Shown here: positions 1-11,632 of the stretch, piece after piece
Layout: each line of letters starts with the position of its first letter
Position numbering within the stretch: the first letter of the stretch is position 1
DNA from: Methanobacteriota archaeon
GTDB taxonomy: Archaea > Thermoplasmatota > Poseidoniia > Poseidoniales > Thalassarchaeaceae
Assembly (NCBI GenBank): GCA_014384685.1
Contig: JACNFL010000138.1
Location: 1 to 11,632, forward strand
Reading direction: 5' to 3'
DNA: 11,632 nt
Notes under the pieces: generated by a model
The model's input: the letters and a program-made list of their open reading frames with translations, nothing else
Told to the model about the DNA's origin: nothing
The model's database searches: none
Translations under genes and position numbers: made by a program

Positions 1-1959
1 ACTGTTGGCAACAATGGTTCAATGTATGTAAACACATCATTTACACTGAGTATTTTAGATATGAATGGTACTTTACTCGATGGCCCGAATCCTTTTGATG
101 TAGTGATGAACCCTCAAGAATCAGCTTCTTGTATATTTTCAATGCCAGTTATTGGGGAATTAGTTCTCCGGGCAGAATTCCCTGTAGGACTTGATGAATT
201 AGATGTGAATCCCTCTGATAATTGGTATGAGGTAGAAGTTAGTAGCCGTCATAGGCCAGCTTATCCAACAATTAGTTACCCGCCTGAAGGTGCAAGATTT
301 GATAGTGGTGATTCAATTTTATTCATTGGTCAAGTGAGTCAATATTCAGCAATGCCGATGAATTTCACATGGCGTTTGAATTATGAAGAGGTCATTGGTT
401 ACGGTCAAATAATCAATGTGAGTTTACCTATGGGTGAATGGTTAGTGACACTGACGACGAGAGATTCTCAAGGGCAAGTGGAGACGGGAATTAGGAATGT
501 AAGAATACAGAACCGGATTTCTATGGCTTATGCCCCTTGGGTTATAGGTGGCGAATCTGTTCTAGATGAACAAGTAAACTATGTGTTCAATGAACCGGAA
601 TATCCTCCTGCTGGTTTTGATTATACTATGGTAAGGGAGGCAGGGCTCTCAACGTTGAGAATAATTGATTTTGACATTGAACCGGCACTAGCCACGGTAA
701 CAGATCCAGGAATAGTATTCACAGAATCATGGATTTCTCTCACTGGAATGATTCCGGATGAGTTGGATCGTGAGTCAATTCAACTCTTCAGAATGGAATC
801 TAAGACTACAACAGCAATAAGTGAATTATTGTTCCCTTCGATGTATGAAATCAATACTGAGAACGATACTTTACATATTTATGACACTGATTATACCAAT
901 GGAATATACTTAATTGCGGGCGATTTGATTCCAGCATCGGTTGGTCTCGAAAATCTCACCACAGTGCAACTCCCTGGAGGTACACTTAGGGTTGAATGGG
1001 AGCCAACGGGTGACCTTGATAATCCATATTTTGGTGGATGGCGAGTTTATCGAAGATTGTCGTTTCCATTCTTTTGGCCATTTGAGAACAACTCACAGTT
1101 CCAGTCAGTAATTGGGACTGAAGTATCTGACATTGAGCCACACGGTACTTTTTGGAATGACCCAGCTCCTCTCCCAGATGGCTCTTGTGTATCTTATCTA
1201 GTAATGGCGATTGATAGGCAAGGCATGCCTGATTATTCACATGGTGGGGCAGTAGGGTGGAATGGTAATTCGGTAGAGTGGCAGTGTGGAGATGCCACCC
1301 CACCATTTGTTGAAGTGCAGAACATGAATCACGTAGTATCTTTCAATAATAGTTCAGGACAGAATATACATCATGTAGATATTTCTTGGACTTGGCCAGA
1401 GTACGGCGATGAGGATAATATCACTTGGCAGTTATACCGTGTTGATCTGATACCTTCAGATTTGACTTGGATTGAACCAATTGAGACAGATATGTGGGGG
1501 GGGCCCGGAACTGTTGGAACTTTCCATCAGAAAGAGGATAGATTCCGTAATGGAATTGAGAAACAACATATCTATCATTATATTCTAGTGCCAATGGATG
1601 ATGTAGGGAACATTGATTATTCTCCACTCCAGGGTAATATTGAAACAGTTGATATTGGCAATCAGTTTTGGGACCATAATAGCGATTTAATCCCTCCACC
1701 TCCACCTGAAGACCCTCCACCATATGGTGTTGAATGGTTTGGTGAAGTGCTAGATTACTGGGGTATTGGAGCCTTTAGAACAAGTGCCATGATGGCGTTT
1801 GCGATTGTTCTGCTTAACATTGTGATGATACCGGTTATCATTAATCAAACAAGAGGAGTTCGTCGCCGAATAAAACGAGATAAGAAAATGCATCAAAGGC
1901 GACAAGAAATGTTGGATGCTGAGGATATGGCGGATGACCTTGAAGATATGTTCAACTAA
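1..1959 (+). CDS. Large surface protein, C-terminal part: CARDB-like, Ig-like and fibronectin-III-like domains plus membrane anchor (5' partial)
   Basis: The reading frame is open from base 1 (the first codons give TVGNNGSMYV) and ends with TAA at 1957-1959. The ATG at 22 lies inside a CARDB-like strand pattern, so it is not the start; the gene enters from the left. Numbering from base 1: a CARDB-like segment (about 1-75), an Ig/PKD-like sandwich (about 85-170), and two fibronectin-III-like modules (about 315-410, with LRVEWEP and GWRVYRRL, and about 434-547, with VDISWTWP and YHYILVPMDD). A proline-rich spacer (565-574) precedes one hydrophobic helix (about 590-615), followed by a strongly basic stretch (RGVRRRIKRDKK) and an acidic end. 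This predicts an ectodomain outside and a short tail inside. Several N-x-S/T sequons occur in the ectodomain. A role in adhesion or surface structure is inferred; no catalytic motif is visible. It converges on the tRNA gene. Confidence 0.8.
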   Translation, partial: TVGNNGSMYVNTSFTLSILDMNGTLLDGPNPFDVVMNPQESASCIFSMPVIGELVLRAEFPVGLDELDVNPSDNWYEVEVSSRHRPAYPTISYPPEGARFDSGDSILFIGQVSQYSAMPMNFTWRLNYEEVIGYGQIINVSLPMGEWLVTLTTRDSQGQVETGIRNVRIQNRISMAYAPWVIGGESVLDEQVNYVFNEPEYPPAGFDYTMVREAGLSTLRIIDFDIEPALATVTDPGIVFTESWISLTGMIPDELDRESIQLFRMESKTTTAISELLFPSMYEINTENDTLHIYDTDYTNGIYLIAGDLIPASVGLENLTTVQLPGGTLRVEWEPTGDLDNPYFGGWRVYRRLSFPFFWPFENNSQFQSVIGTEVSDIEPHGTFWNDPAPLPDGSCVSYLVMAIDRQGMPDYSHGGAVGWNGNSVEWQCGDATPPFVEVQNMNHVVSFNNSSGQNIHHVDISWTWPEYGDEDNITWQLYRVDLIPSDLTWIEPIETDMWGGPGTVGTFHQKEDRFRNGIEKQHIYHYILVPMDDVGNIDYSPLQGNIETVDIGNQFWDHNSDLIPPPPPEDPPPYGVEWFGEVLDYWGIGAFRTSAMMAFAIVLLNIVMIPVIINQTRGVRRRIKRDKKMHQRRQEMLDAEDMADDLEDMFN

Positions 1960-2022
1960 TTAACGCAGACTAACTTCAAACAATACCGGCGATTTATCCA
2001 CTCATCACCGAAGGATTGTTGA

Positions 2023-2108
2023 TGGCGCGACGTGGGAGATTCGAACTCCCGCGGGTAAACCCACCGGATTAGCAATCCGGCGCGATGGCCAGGCTATGCG
2101 AACGTCGC
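2023..2108 (-). tRNA. tRNA-Ser(GCU)
   Basis: Read on the minus strand from 2108, a perfect 7-bp acceptor stem (GCGACGT with ACGTCGC) encloses an anticodon arm CCGGA-TTGCTAA-TCCGG with anticodon GCT. A long variable arm (GGG-TTTA-CCC) marks it as type II, and the T arm is GGGAG-TTCGAAT-CTCCC. A single discriminator base (G) is followed by a genome-encoded CCA at 2023-2025. The anticodon and long variable arm together identify serine (AGC/AGU codons). The D-loop reads GCCTGGCCA, which is archaeal in style; the D stem is short (about 3 bp). The gene lies 54 bases downstream of the gyrA stop on the same strand, so it could be read through from gyrBA or use its own promoter. Confidence 0.95.
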
Positions 2109-2135
2109 AACGAACCTGCCGACCTGCCAATCCGT

Positions 2136-2141
2136 CTTAAG
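2136..2141 (-). promoter_or_regulatory. Candidate TATA-like box for tRNA-Ser
   Basis: On the minus strand the short gyrA-tRNA gap contains GGCTTAAGACGG. The AT core CTTAAG is centred about 30 bases before the first base of the mature tRNA. That is close to the usual archaeal TATA-to-start distance with a leader of a few bases. The core is only six bases with no clear BRE, so read-through from gyrA remains an alternative. Confidence 0.3.
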
Positions 2142-2162
2142 CCGAGCGGATGTAATGAGGAA

Positions 2163-6893
<4,731 letters not shown>

Positions 6894-7019
6894 GCCGCCG
6901 CTATTAGGTTCATAAACCCTACCTTTGAAAAATGGCAAATGTAGCGATTCTAAACCCTCTAATTTTACCCATTTTCCAATCATTTTTCCTACCAAAATAG
7001 GGCCCGCAAGCGAGGGTTC

Positions 7020-7028
7020 AAAATATTT
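7020..7028 (+). promoter_or_regulatory. Candidate TATA-like box for aroD
   Basis: AAAATATTT stands 11 bases before the ATG at 7039. A start about 26 bases downstream of its centre would fall near 7050, which would make the ATG at 7072 the true start. A second AT-rich element, CCAAAATAG near 6992-7000, would instead give a start near 7022 and fit the ATG at 7039. The sequence alone does not decide. Confidence 0.3.
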
Positions 7029-7038
7029 CTCAAACAGT

Positions 7039-7872
7039 ATGGTTAAACAGAGGGCTTTAGTGGCGGCCACAATGGCCCTTCCGCTCGTATGTATTGTGCT
7101 TGGTGGAAACACAGTTCAAGAGGTGTTGAAACAGGCGGAACAAGCAACTGCGGAAGGTGGCGACCTGATTGAAGTCCGCTTTGATAAATTATATGTTGAA
7201 CCAGTCAATGTAACAGTTCATAATGTCAGTGGTGTAGACGAAACATCAACTGAATATGTTGCTAGAGAAATTAGTGATGTTAGCGTTGATGATGCGATTA
7301 ATCAGCTAAAAAAAGGAATTGATAAACCAGTCCTTTTCACTTGCCGATCAAAGTCAGAAGGTGGGGAATTTCCTGATGATGAAGAAGCAAGAATTGGTGT
7401 ACTTGAACAGGCAATTGTTAGCGGTGTATCTTGGATTGACATTGAAATTGGTATTGAGCCTAAAGTTCGAGCGTCGTTAGTAGCGGCTGCTAAAGAATCT
7501 GGTGCAAAGGTGATTGCTTCCTATCATGACTTAGAATCAACCCCTTCAACAGAAGAAATTGTTGAGCAATATGAAGCAAATAGTGACGCCGGAGATATCA
7601 TCAAACTTTGCTATCATACAAGGCATCATGACGATGCCCTCAGCATTTTTGAGGCTGGTTGGAAACTACGAAACTCCAGCAATTCTTATTCTCTTATGGG
7701 CCAAGGAATTGGTGGCGATTGGCCTCGTATTCATGCCCCACTTCTTGGACAATCTATTGTGTACTCAACTCTTCCAACTAAGGTGCCCGACTTTTCACTT
7801 ACCGATAAGGGTTTGATAAATGTACGTGATCTCATGATTGCTTGGGAAATGCTTGGGCATTCAAGTGAATAA
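7039..7872 (+). CDS. aroD: 3-dehydroquinate dehydratase, type I (AroD)
   Basis: It converts 3-dehydroquinate to 3-dehydroshikimate through a lysine Schiff base, the third step of the shikimate route to aromatic amino acids; cytoplasmic. The 277 residues from ATG 7039 show the TIM-barrel motifs in order: LPLVCIVLGG (first strand), DLIEVRFD (Glu45, Arg47, substrate binding), PVLFTCRSKSEGGE (Arg103, Glu107), SYHD (catalytic His163), IIKLCY (Schiff-base Lys189) and GDWPR (Arg230). The usual SAPGQ lid near the end is not present; the matching stretch reads FSLTDKGLINV, so the family glutamine appears replaced by leucine. A longer loop follows the first strand pair (about 50-85). The frame is open back to 6925, but that part has no family similarity. 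ATG 7072 is a possible shorter start. No aromatic-pathway genes adjoin it here. Confidence 0.92.
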   Translation: MVKQRALVAATMALPLVCIVLGGNTVQEVLKQAEQATAEGGDLIEVRFDKLYVEPVNVTVHNVSGVDETSTEYVAREISDVSVDDAINQLKKGIDKPVLFTCRSKSEGGEFPDDEEARIGVLEQAIVSGVSWIDIEIGIEPKVRASLVAAAKESGAKVIASYHDLESTPSTEEIVEQYEANSDAGDIIKLCYHTRHHDDALSIFEAGWKLRNSSNSYSLMGQGIGGDWPRIHAPLLGQSIVYSTLPTKVPDFSLTDKGLINVRDLMIAWEMLGHSSE

Positions 7873-7917
7873 TTTCACTAATTCTCAATACACATTTGAC
7901 CAATAAATTTGGCTGTT

Positions 7918-8925
7918 TCAATTCATCGGAGGCGGGGGCTTGGTAGCCTCGGTTTCTAGCATTGGCATCAAGTCAACACCTTGCTCCCCTTCACTACCTG
8001 GTCCAACACCTGCTCGTTGGTATCTTGAATGCAGTATTATTGGGGTTGCAATTAGCATTACGAACAATCCACCACAAAATAATGCAACAGTGTAATTTGG
8101 CAGGGTAAACCGTTCTTCTGTCATAATCGTAATATCAACAGAAAAATTCCTATGTGGTGCTGGTGTATCGCTATCACGCATATTATCCCATCCATCTACA
8201 ATTAGGTACATCCATTGAGTTTCTTCCTCAGCAAGCCCAAAGAAGCCACCAGAAACTTCGTCATGGTCTAGGCTTACTGCGAAATCAGTTGCCTTTTCAC
8301 CTTCGTAAGCATGCACGTCTCTGTATGGCATCCAAGCAGATATATCTCTCCACTCAGGAGGTATTTTGTCAAGCAAATCTCGATTCTCCCACACCCGCAT
8401 TTGGTAATCTTGTTGATAGAAATCCCAGTCATATTTTTTGATTAGATAGAAGTCAACCATGGGTGCCTCAAGATAATTGCTAGAATTTTCAGAATGAGTT
8501 ACAACACAGAATGTGTAACGATATCCGGAAGTTAGGTTGAGTCGTAACCCAGATGCTGTGTCGTTTTTCACCTCAAATGATGCGTGAAAATCAGTACGTA
8601 GCGCTTTTAATTCACTATTGTTGTAAATATTGTCGCCCATCTGGCCTATCCAGAATGACTCCGTATCTTCTTGAAATCCCCGGTCATCATCATCGAACCA
8701 CGCATCGTCTTTTTGAGACCCAGTTAGATTGAAACTACTGATTTCTTGATGCCATTTCCCAGCTTGTTGAGAGTCGTAAGTACAGTTAGATGCTGCTTCA
8801 ACTTCTGCGATAGGAAATATACTTGGTAAAGACAGTGCAATTGGAGTGGTAATCAGCAAGAATAACATCAAAGAGAGGTTTTTCCTCACCAATTCAGATC
8901 GTCTGCCACTCATCGCATTGGTCAC
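7918..8925 (-). CDS. Secreted, membrane-anchored protein of unknown family
   Basis: I recognise no family. From the GTG at 8925 (335 aa), a signal peptide is clear: charged start (RRSELVRK), hydrophobic core (about 17-40), and likely cleavage after VEA (residue 44). The ectodomain (about 45-274) is rich in aromatic and acidic residues with alternating beta-strand patterns (YRYTFCVVTH, QWMYLIVDGWDN). It has about eight N-x-S/T sequons, which suggests glycosylation outside the cell. One helix (about 275-298) and a short tail ending KPPPPMN follow. The layout is loosely like PPC or GOLD-type sandwich domains, but this is a guess. The GTG overlaps the stop of the PKD gene by four bases (GTGA), implying coupled translation and perhaps a shared complex. 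ATG 8913, eight bases after AGGTGA, is an alternative start. Confidence 0.8.
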   Translation of the reverse strand: MTNAMSGRRSELVRKNLSLMLFLLITTPIALSLPSIFPIAEVEAASNCTYDSQQAGKWHQEISSFNLTGSQKDDAWFDDDDRGFQEDTESFWIGQMGDNIYNNSELKALRTDFHASFEVKNDTASGLRLNLTSGYRYTFCVVTHSENSSNYLEAPMVDFYLIKKYDWDFYQQDYQMRVWENRDLLDKIPPEWRDISAWMPYRDVHAYEGEKATDFAVSLDHDEVSGGFFGLAEEETQWMYLIVDGWDNMRDSDTPAPHRNFSVDITIMTEERFTLPNYTVALFCGGLFVMLIATPIILHSRYQRAGVGPGSEGEQGVDLMPMLETEATKPPPPMN

Positions 8926-11632
8926 CTGCGCCTTCGCGAAGTCACAGGACGCACATAACCCGATTCCTTGCTACGCCGGTCTTGCGTGGTCAGATGCTTT
9001 GGTTTGGGTGGTGGCGCGTGGTGATCCATACCGAGTACTCCTCCTTCGGTTTCAACAGTAGATACATCGTAGGAATCTTGTCTATCCTCGGCATCAGCTT
9101 CAATCTCGGTTGGTTGCCGCATTACTAACCATCCTAGAATCAGTAGAACAACAAGTAGTGCACCTAGCATCAAGCCGCTGCTCTCTGCTTTTGGAAGTAG
9201 TGAGTCAAGGCTGAAATCAGCAAGAGAATCATCTTGCTCAGATGGGTCCCGAATTCGAAGTGGGTATCCTTTTTCGGTACAAACTCCGATTCCATTACAG
9301 ACCTTTAGTGCAACGAAAATTTCACCCGGTTCTGACCAATTTACTACTATGTACCCTTGGCTACTTTCTTCAACCCAATCGTTGGTATTGTCTCCATCTG
9401 CATCAACATCCAAACGGTCATCAATATCCCATTCAATCTGTAATGCTAATTGTCCTACAATAGATTCACTAGTATCGTGGTCATCATCTAAAATTCCATT
9501 ACCATCACTGTCAAAGTACACATCATCATCGTACCAAGCGCTGAATCCTAAAGAGCCATCATGGTCTATGGCTGAACCTGAAAGGAGGTATTCCCCTTCT
9601 GAATAAATTGCTTCATCAAATAGAGATGTGGTCAATATTTCTGGTGCACTTGCAACATACACATTTCTGGTAGTTTGATTAACATCTCCTGTGCCAAACC
9701 CATCTCTTAGGGTCAGTGTTATTGTGTACAATCCTGGAGTGGTGTATGCATGCCAAACATTGGGTGTATTGACTAATGGAGAACCATCACCAAAGTCCCA
9801 TGTGTACTCAACTAGGCCATTCCAATTAGGGTTGCTTTCATCAATTGGAACATCCATCCCAACAAATTGTGAATCACCATCTCTGCTGCCACTTGAATTG
9901 AAACGTAGCCAAGTTCCAGGAGCTACAAAGATATCTCCTGAATCAGTGAATGTGTGCCTCCAATTGAACTGGCTGTCATCCTCACTAGGTGCATCAATTG
10001 GGCCTCCAGTGGCTGGGTCTCTTGCTTCGTAGATGCTGACTTGTGGTATTGGTAGTGGATTTTCAATTTCTATAATGTAAGCCTTCGGAAGTGAGGACAA
10101 ACCTAACTCATCAATTACAACTAATTCCACCACATGCGTTCCAGGTGTTGAAAATAAATGGACGATTGATGTCTGATTGGTAATGGTCGTATTATCTTCT
10201 GATATAGTCCAGATTGTGGTCATATTGCCATTTTGTCCATCTGGATCCCACGAATGGCTGACAAACATGTATGGTGTTATTGTGTCACCACTATCTGGCC
10301 TATCAAATAGTGCAACTGGTCTTTGATTATTGACCATGACTTGGAGAATTGCTGTAGTACTATTTCCAGAGTTATCTGTGGCAATAATTGTCACATTCTT
10401 CAGTCCAGGGGTTAACCATGCAGGGGTTGGGTTTTGGTCGGCTGAACCAGTCTGATCAAAGTTACTCAATTTAGTAACGGTTCCGCCATCAAGATTGACA
10501 GGGTCAGGGAAGAACCACTGCCACGATACAATGGTGCCGTCATCATCAGTAAACATAGTAGGTAGAGGTAGTGGCGTAAGCGTGTCAACTTCAAGTGGTA
10601 AATCATGAATTAACCGTGGTATTCGATTAAGGATGAGAATAGTTATTGTTTGATTTACGGTGAATGTCCCATCATTAACAGTCAAAATTAGTGTGTAATT
10701 GGTGCCATTTGCCGAGCCATTAGCCCAATCATGAGATGCTTCAGTATAGCCGATACCGCCTTCATTAGTCCCATCGCCCCAGTCCCACTGGAAGTCAAGA
10801 TATTCATCAGGGACATTATCATCAGTCATGTATGCCTCAAACAAGACCCGTTGGGTTGTTAGTAAAACCATACCACCTATTACTTCTTGACCAGCAACTG
10901 AAATCTTTACTGTTGGCATAATTGTATCAGTGATATTCATTGACCAATTTTGCGTATTGCTTTGCTTTCCACCAATGTCGGTTACTTGTAGAGTTGCGTT
11001 GAAGTCTCCTGTTTGAGTGTATGCATGTGAAGGTGTACGGAGCCAAGATTGACCACCATCTCCGAAGTCCCATAGATATCCTGTTGGGGATGAATTATGA
11101 GTGTAAGTTTGGTTATTTGCTGATAATCCCCAGATATCATAACCTGCTCCATTAAATTGGATTGGCAACCATGTTTGAGATGTGTTTGATGACAAACTTC
11201 CTGTGGCTACAGGTGCCATGTTAGAGACTGTTGTTGGCAAGGTGAGAACTGCACCATTAGGCACGGGGTCTCCGATCTGGTCGTACAGTCTTGCGTACAA
11301 TTGCCAATCACCATCCCAAGGTGGAGTGAACCATACAGAGCGATTGGAGGCTGCTCCGCCGCCAACCCCTACAGGAATTGTGATGATGTCGTGAAGTGTG
11401 TTGTTGTTGAACGCTTCAATTCTGATGTCAAGATTTTCCCAAAACGCGGTTGAGTTGATTTCTAGATTCCACTCTAGAGTATCACTCATACTGTCTCCAT
11501 CGCGGTCGTGTAGTCTCAAGAAATCTTGTCTAATTGTTGCTGGTTGTGATATCAATGCCGCATAAACATCAACTGTTGCTATTGGATATTGAGTGCTTCC
11601 ACCACCAGGCCAACCGCAGTTTGCCATAGCGT
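8922..11632 (-). CDS. PKD-repeat surface protein with C-terminal membrane anchor (5' partial)
   Basis: The frame is still open at the right edge, and the first ATG (11627) gives no signal peptide, so the gene begins outside. Numbering from that ATG (901 aa): a calcium-loop-like DRDGDSMSD (about 41-49), then about five PKD-type sandwiches. Those centred near 186 (LWDFGDGG), 280 (QWDWGDGT) and 607 (YTWDFGDGSP) keep the WDFGDG signature; those near 368 and 459 are diverged. Two more Asp-rich loops, DSDGNGILDDD (about 705) and DVDADGDNTND (about 739), resemble thrombospondin-3 or dockerin calcium loops. A Cys pair (CNGIGVC, about 778-784) could form a disulfide. One membrane helix (about 815-836) and a 65-residue charged tail ending SRRRR follow. 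Many N-x-S/T sequons fit surface glycosylation. A role in adhesion, cell envelope or polymer capture is inferred; no catalytic domain is visible. Confidence 0.85.
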   Translation of the reverse strand, partial: AMANCGWPGGGSTQYPIATVDVYAALISQPATIRQDFLRLHDRDGDSMSDTLEWNLEINSTAFWENLDIRIEAFNNNTLHDIITIPVGVGGGAASNRSVWFTPPWDGDWQLYARLYDQIGDPVPNGAVLTLPTTVSNMAPVATGSLSSNTSQTWLPIQFNGAGYDIWGLSANNQTYTHNSSPTGYLWDFGDGGQSWLRTPSHAYTQTGDFNATLQVTDIGGKQSNTQNWSMNITDTIMPTVKISVAGQEVIGGMVLLTTQRVLFEAYMTDDNVPDEYLDFQWDWGDGTNEGGIGYTEASHDWANGSANGTNYTLILTVNDGTFTVNQTITILILNRIPRLIHDLPLEVDTLTPLPLPTMFTDDDGTIVSWQWFFPDPVNLDGGTVTKLSNFDQTGSADQNPTPAWLTPGLKNVTIIATDNSGNSTTAILQVMVNNQRPVALFDRPDSGDTITPYMFVSHSWDPDGQNGNMTTIWTISEDNTTITNQTSIVHLFSTPGTHVVELVVIDELGLSSLPKAYIIEIENPLPIPQVSIYEARDPATGGPIDAPSEDDSQFNWRHTFTDSGDIFVAPGTWLRFNSSGSRDGDSQFVGMDVPIDESNPNWNGLVEYTWDFGDGSPLVNTPNVWHAYTTPGLYTITLTLRDGFGTGDVNQTTRNVYVASAPEILTTSLFDEAIYSEGEYLLSGSAIDHDGSLGFSAWYDDDVYFDSDGNGILDDDHDTSESIVGQLALQIEWDIDDRLDVDADGDNTNDWVEESSQGYIVVNWSEPGEIFVALKVCNGIGVCTEKGYPLRIRDPSEQDDSLADFSLDSLLPKAESSGLMLGALLVVLLILGWLVMRQPTEIEADAEDRQDSYDVSTVETEGGVLGMDHHAPPPKPKHLTTQDRRSKESGYVRPVTSRRRR

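Noticed and set aside
1496..1503. Run of eight G in the first surface protein gene as a phase-variation tract or sequencing error
   Set aside because: The frame is consistent on both sides (WGGPG within a fibronectin-like domain); a single short tract is weak evidence for phase variation.
986..1723. Minus-strand open frames inside the first surface protein gene, and plus-strand frames inside gyrA and gyrB
   Set aside because: They lie antisense to clearly conserved coding sequence, have no recognisable domains and lack ribosome sites; they are chance frames.
2023..2108. tRNA-Ser as an integration site for a mobile element
   Set aside because: No integrase, no partial tRNA repeat and no composition shift is visible on either side.
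6925..7038. Extension of aroD upstream to an in-frame ATG at 6925
   Set aside because: The extra 38 residues have no similarity to dehydroquinases, and the stretch includes AT-rich promoter-like sequence before the ATG at 7039.
7873..7917. Hairpin terminator between the convergent aroD and the secreted protein gene
   Set aside because: The 45-base gap is AT-rich but I see no clear inverted repeat or long T run on either strand.
9000..9190. C-terminal archaeosortase (PGF-CTERM type) sorting signal on the PKD protein
   Set aside because: The membrane helix is followed by about 65 charged residues and no PGF-like motif precedes it, so a plain transmembrane anchor fits better.

Overview
The window looks like chromosomal DNA from a free-living archaeon of moderate to low G+C. 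A marine euryarchaeon of the Marine Group II / Poseidoniia kind (Thermoplasmatota) fits best, but this is an inference. The pointers are a tRNA-Ser with an archaeal-style D-loop and encoded CCA, a TATA-like promoter ahead of gyrB, a bacterial-type DNA gyrase operon, a type I dehydroquinase, and large glycosylation-rich surface proteins built from PKD, CARDB-like and fibronectin-like domains with one C-terminal membrane helix.

Layout: (1) 1-1959, plus strand: the 3' part of a surface protein gene that enters from the left edge. (2) 2023-2108, minus strand: tRNA-Ser(GCU). (3) 2163-4841 and 4831-6837, minus strand: gyrA and gyrB, in the order gyrB-gyrA, overlapping by 11 bases, with a strong Shine-Dalgarno site inside the end of gyrB that sets a TTG start for gyrA. 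(4) 6838-7038: a divergent promoter region with a TATA-like box and a perfect 11-bp inverted repeat in front of gyrB. (5) 7039-7872, plus strand: aroD (type I 3-dehydroquinate dehydratase). (6) 7918-8925 and 8922-11632, minus strand: a two-gene unit with a 4-base overlap, made of a PKD-repeat surface protein that runs off the right edge, then a smaller secreted membrane-anchored protein of unknown family. No intergenic stretch exceeds about 200 bases.

How it works together: GyrB and GyrA form the A2B2 gyrase that introduces negative supercoils. AroD carries out the third step of the shikimate pathway. The three membrane-anchored proteins place large beta-sandwich ectodomains outside the cell. 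Nothing links the surface proteins functionally to gyrase.

I see no mobile element, CRISPR array, defence island or clearly new multi-gene system. The points most worth checking are the inverted repeat at the gyrB promoter, the eroded GyrA-box with a second box-like motif later in the GyrA C-terminal domain, lineage insertions in both gyrase subunits, the altered active-site lid of AroD, and the unrecognised secreted protein paired with the PKD protein.
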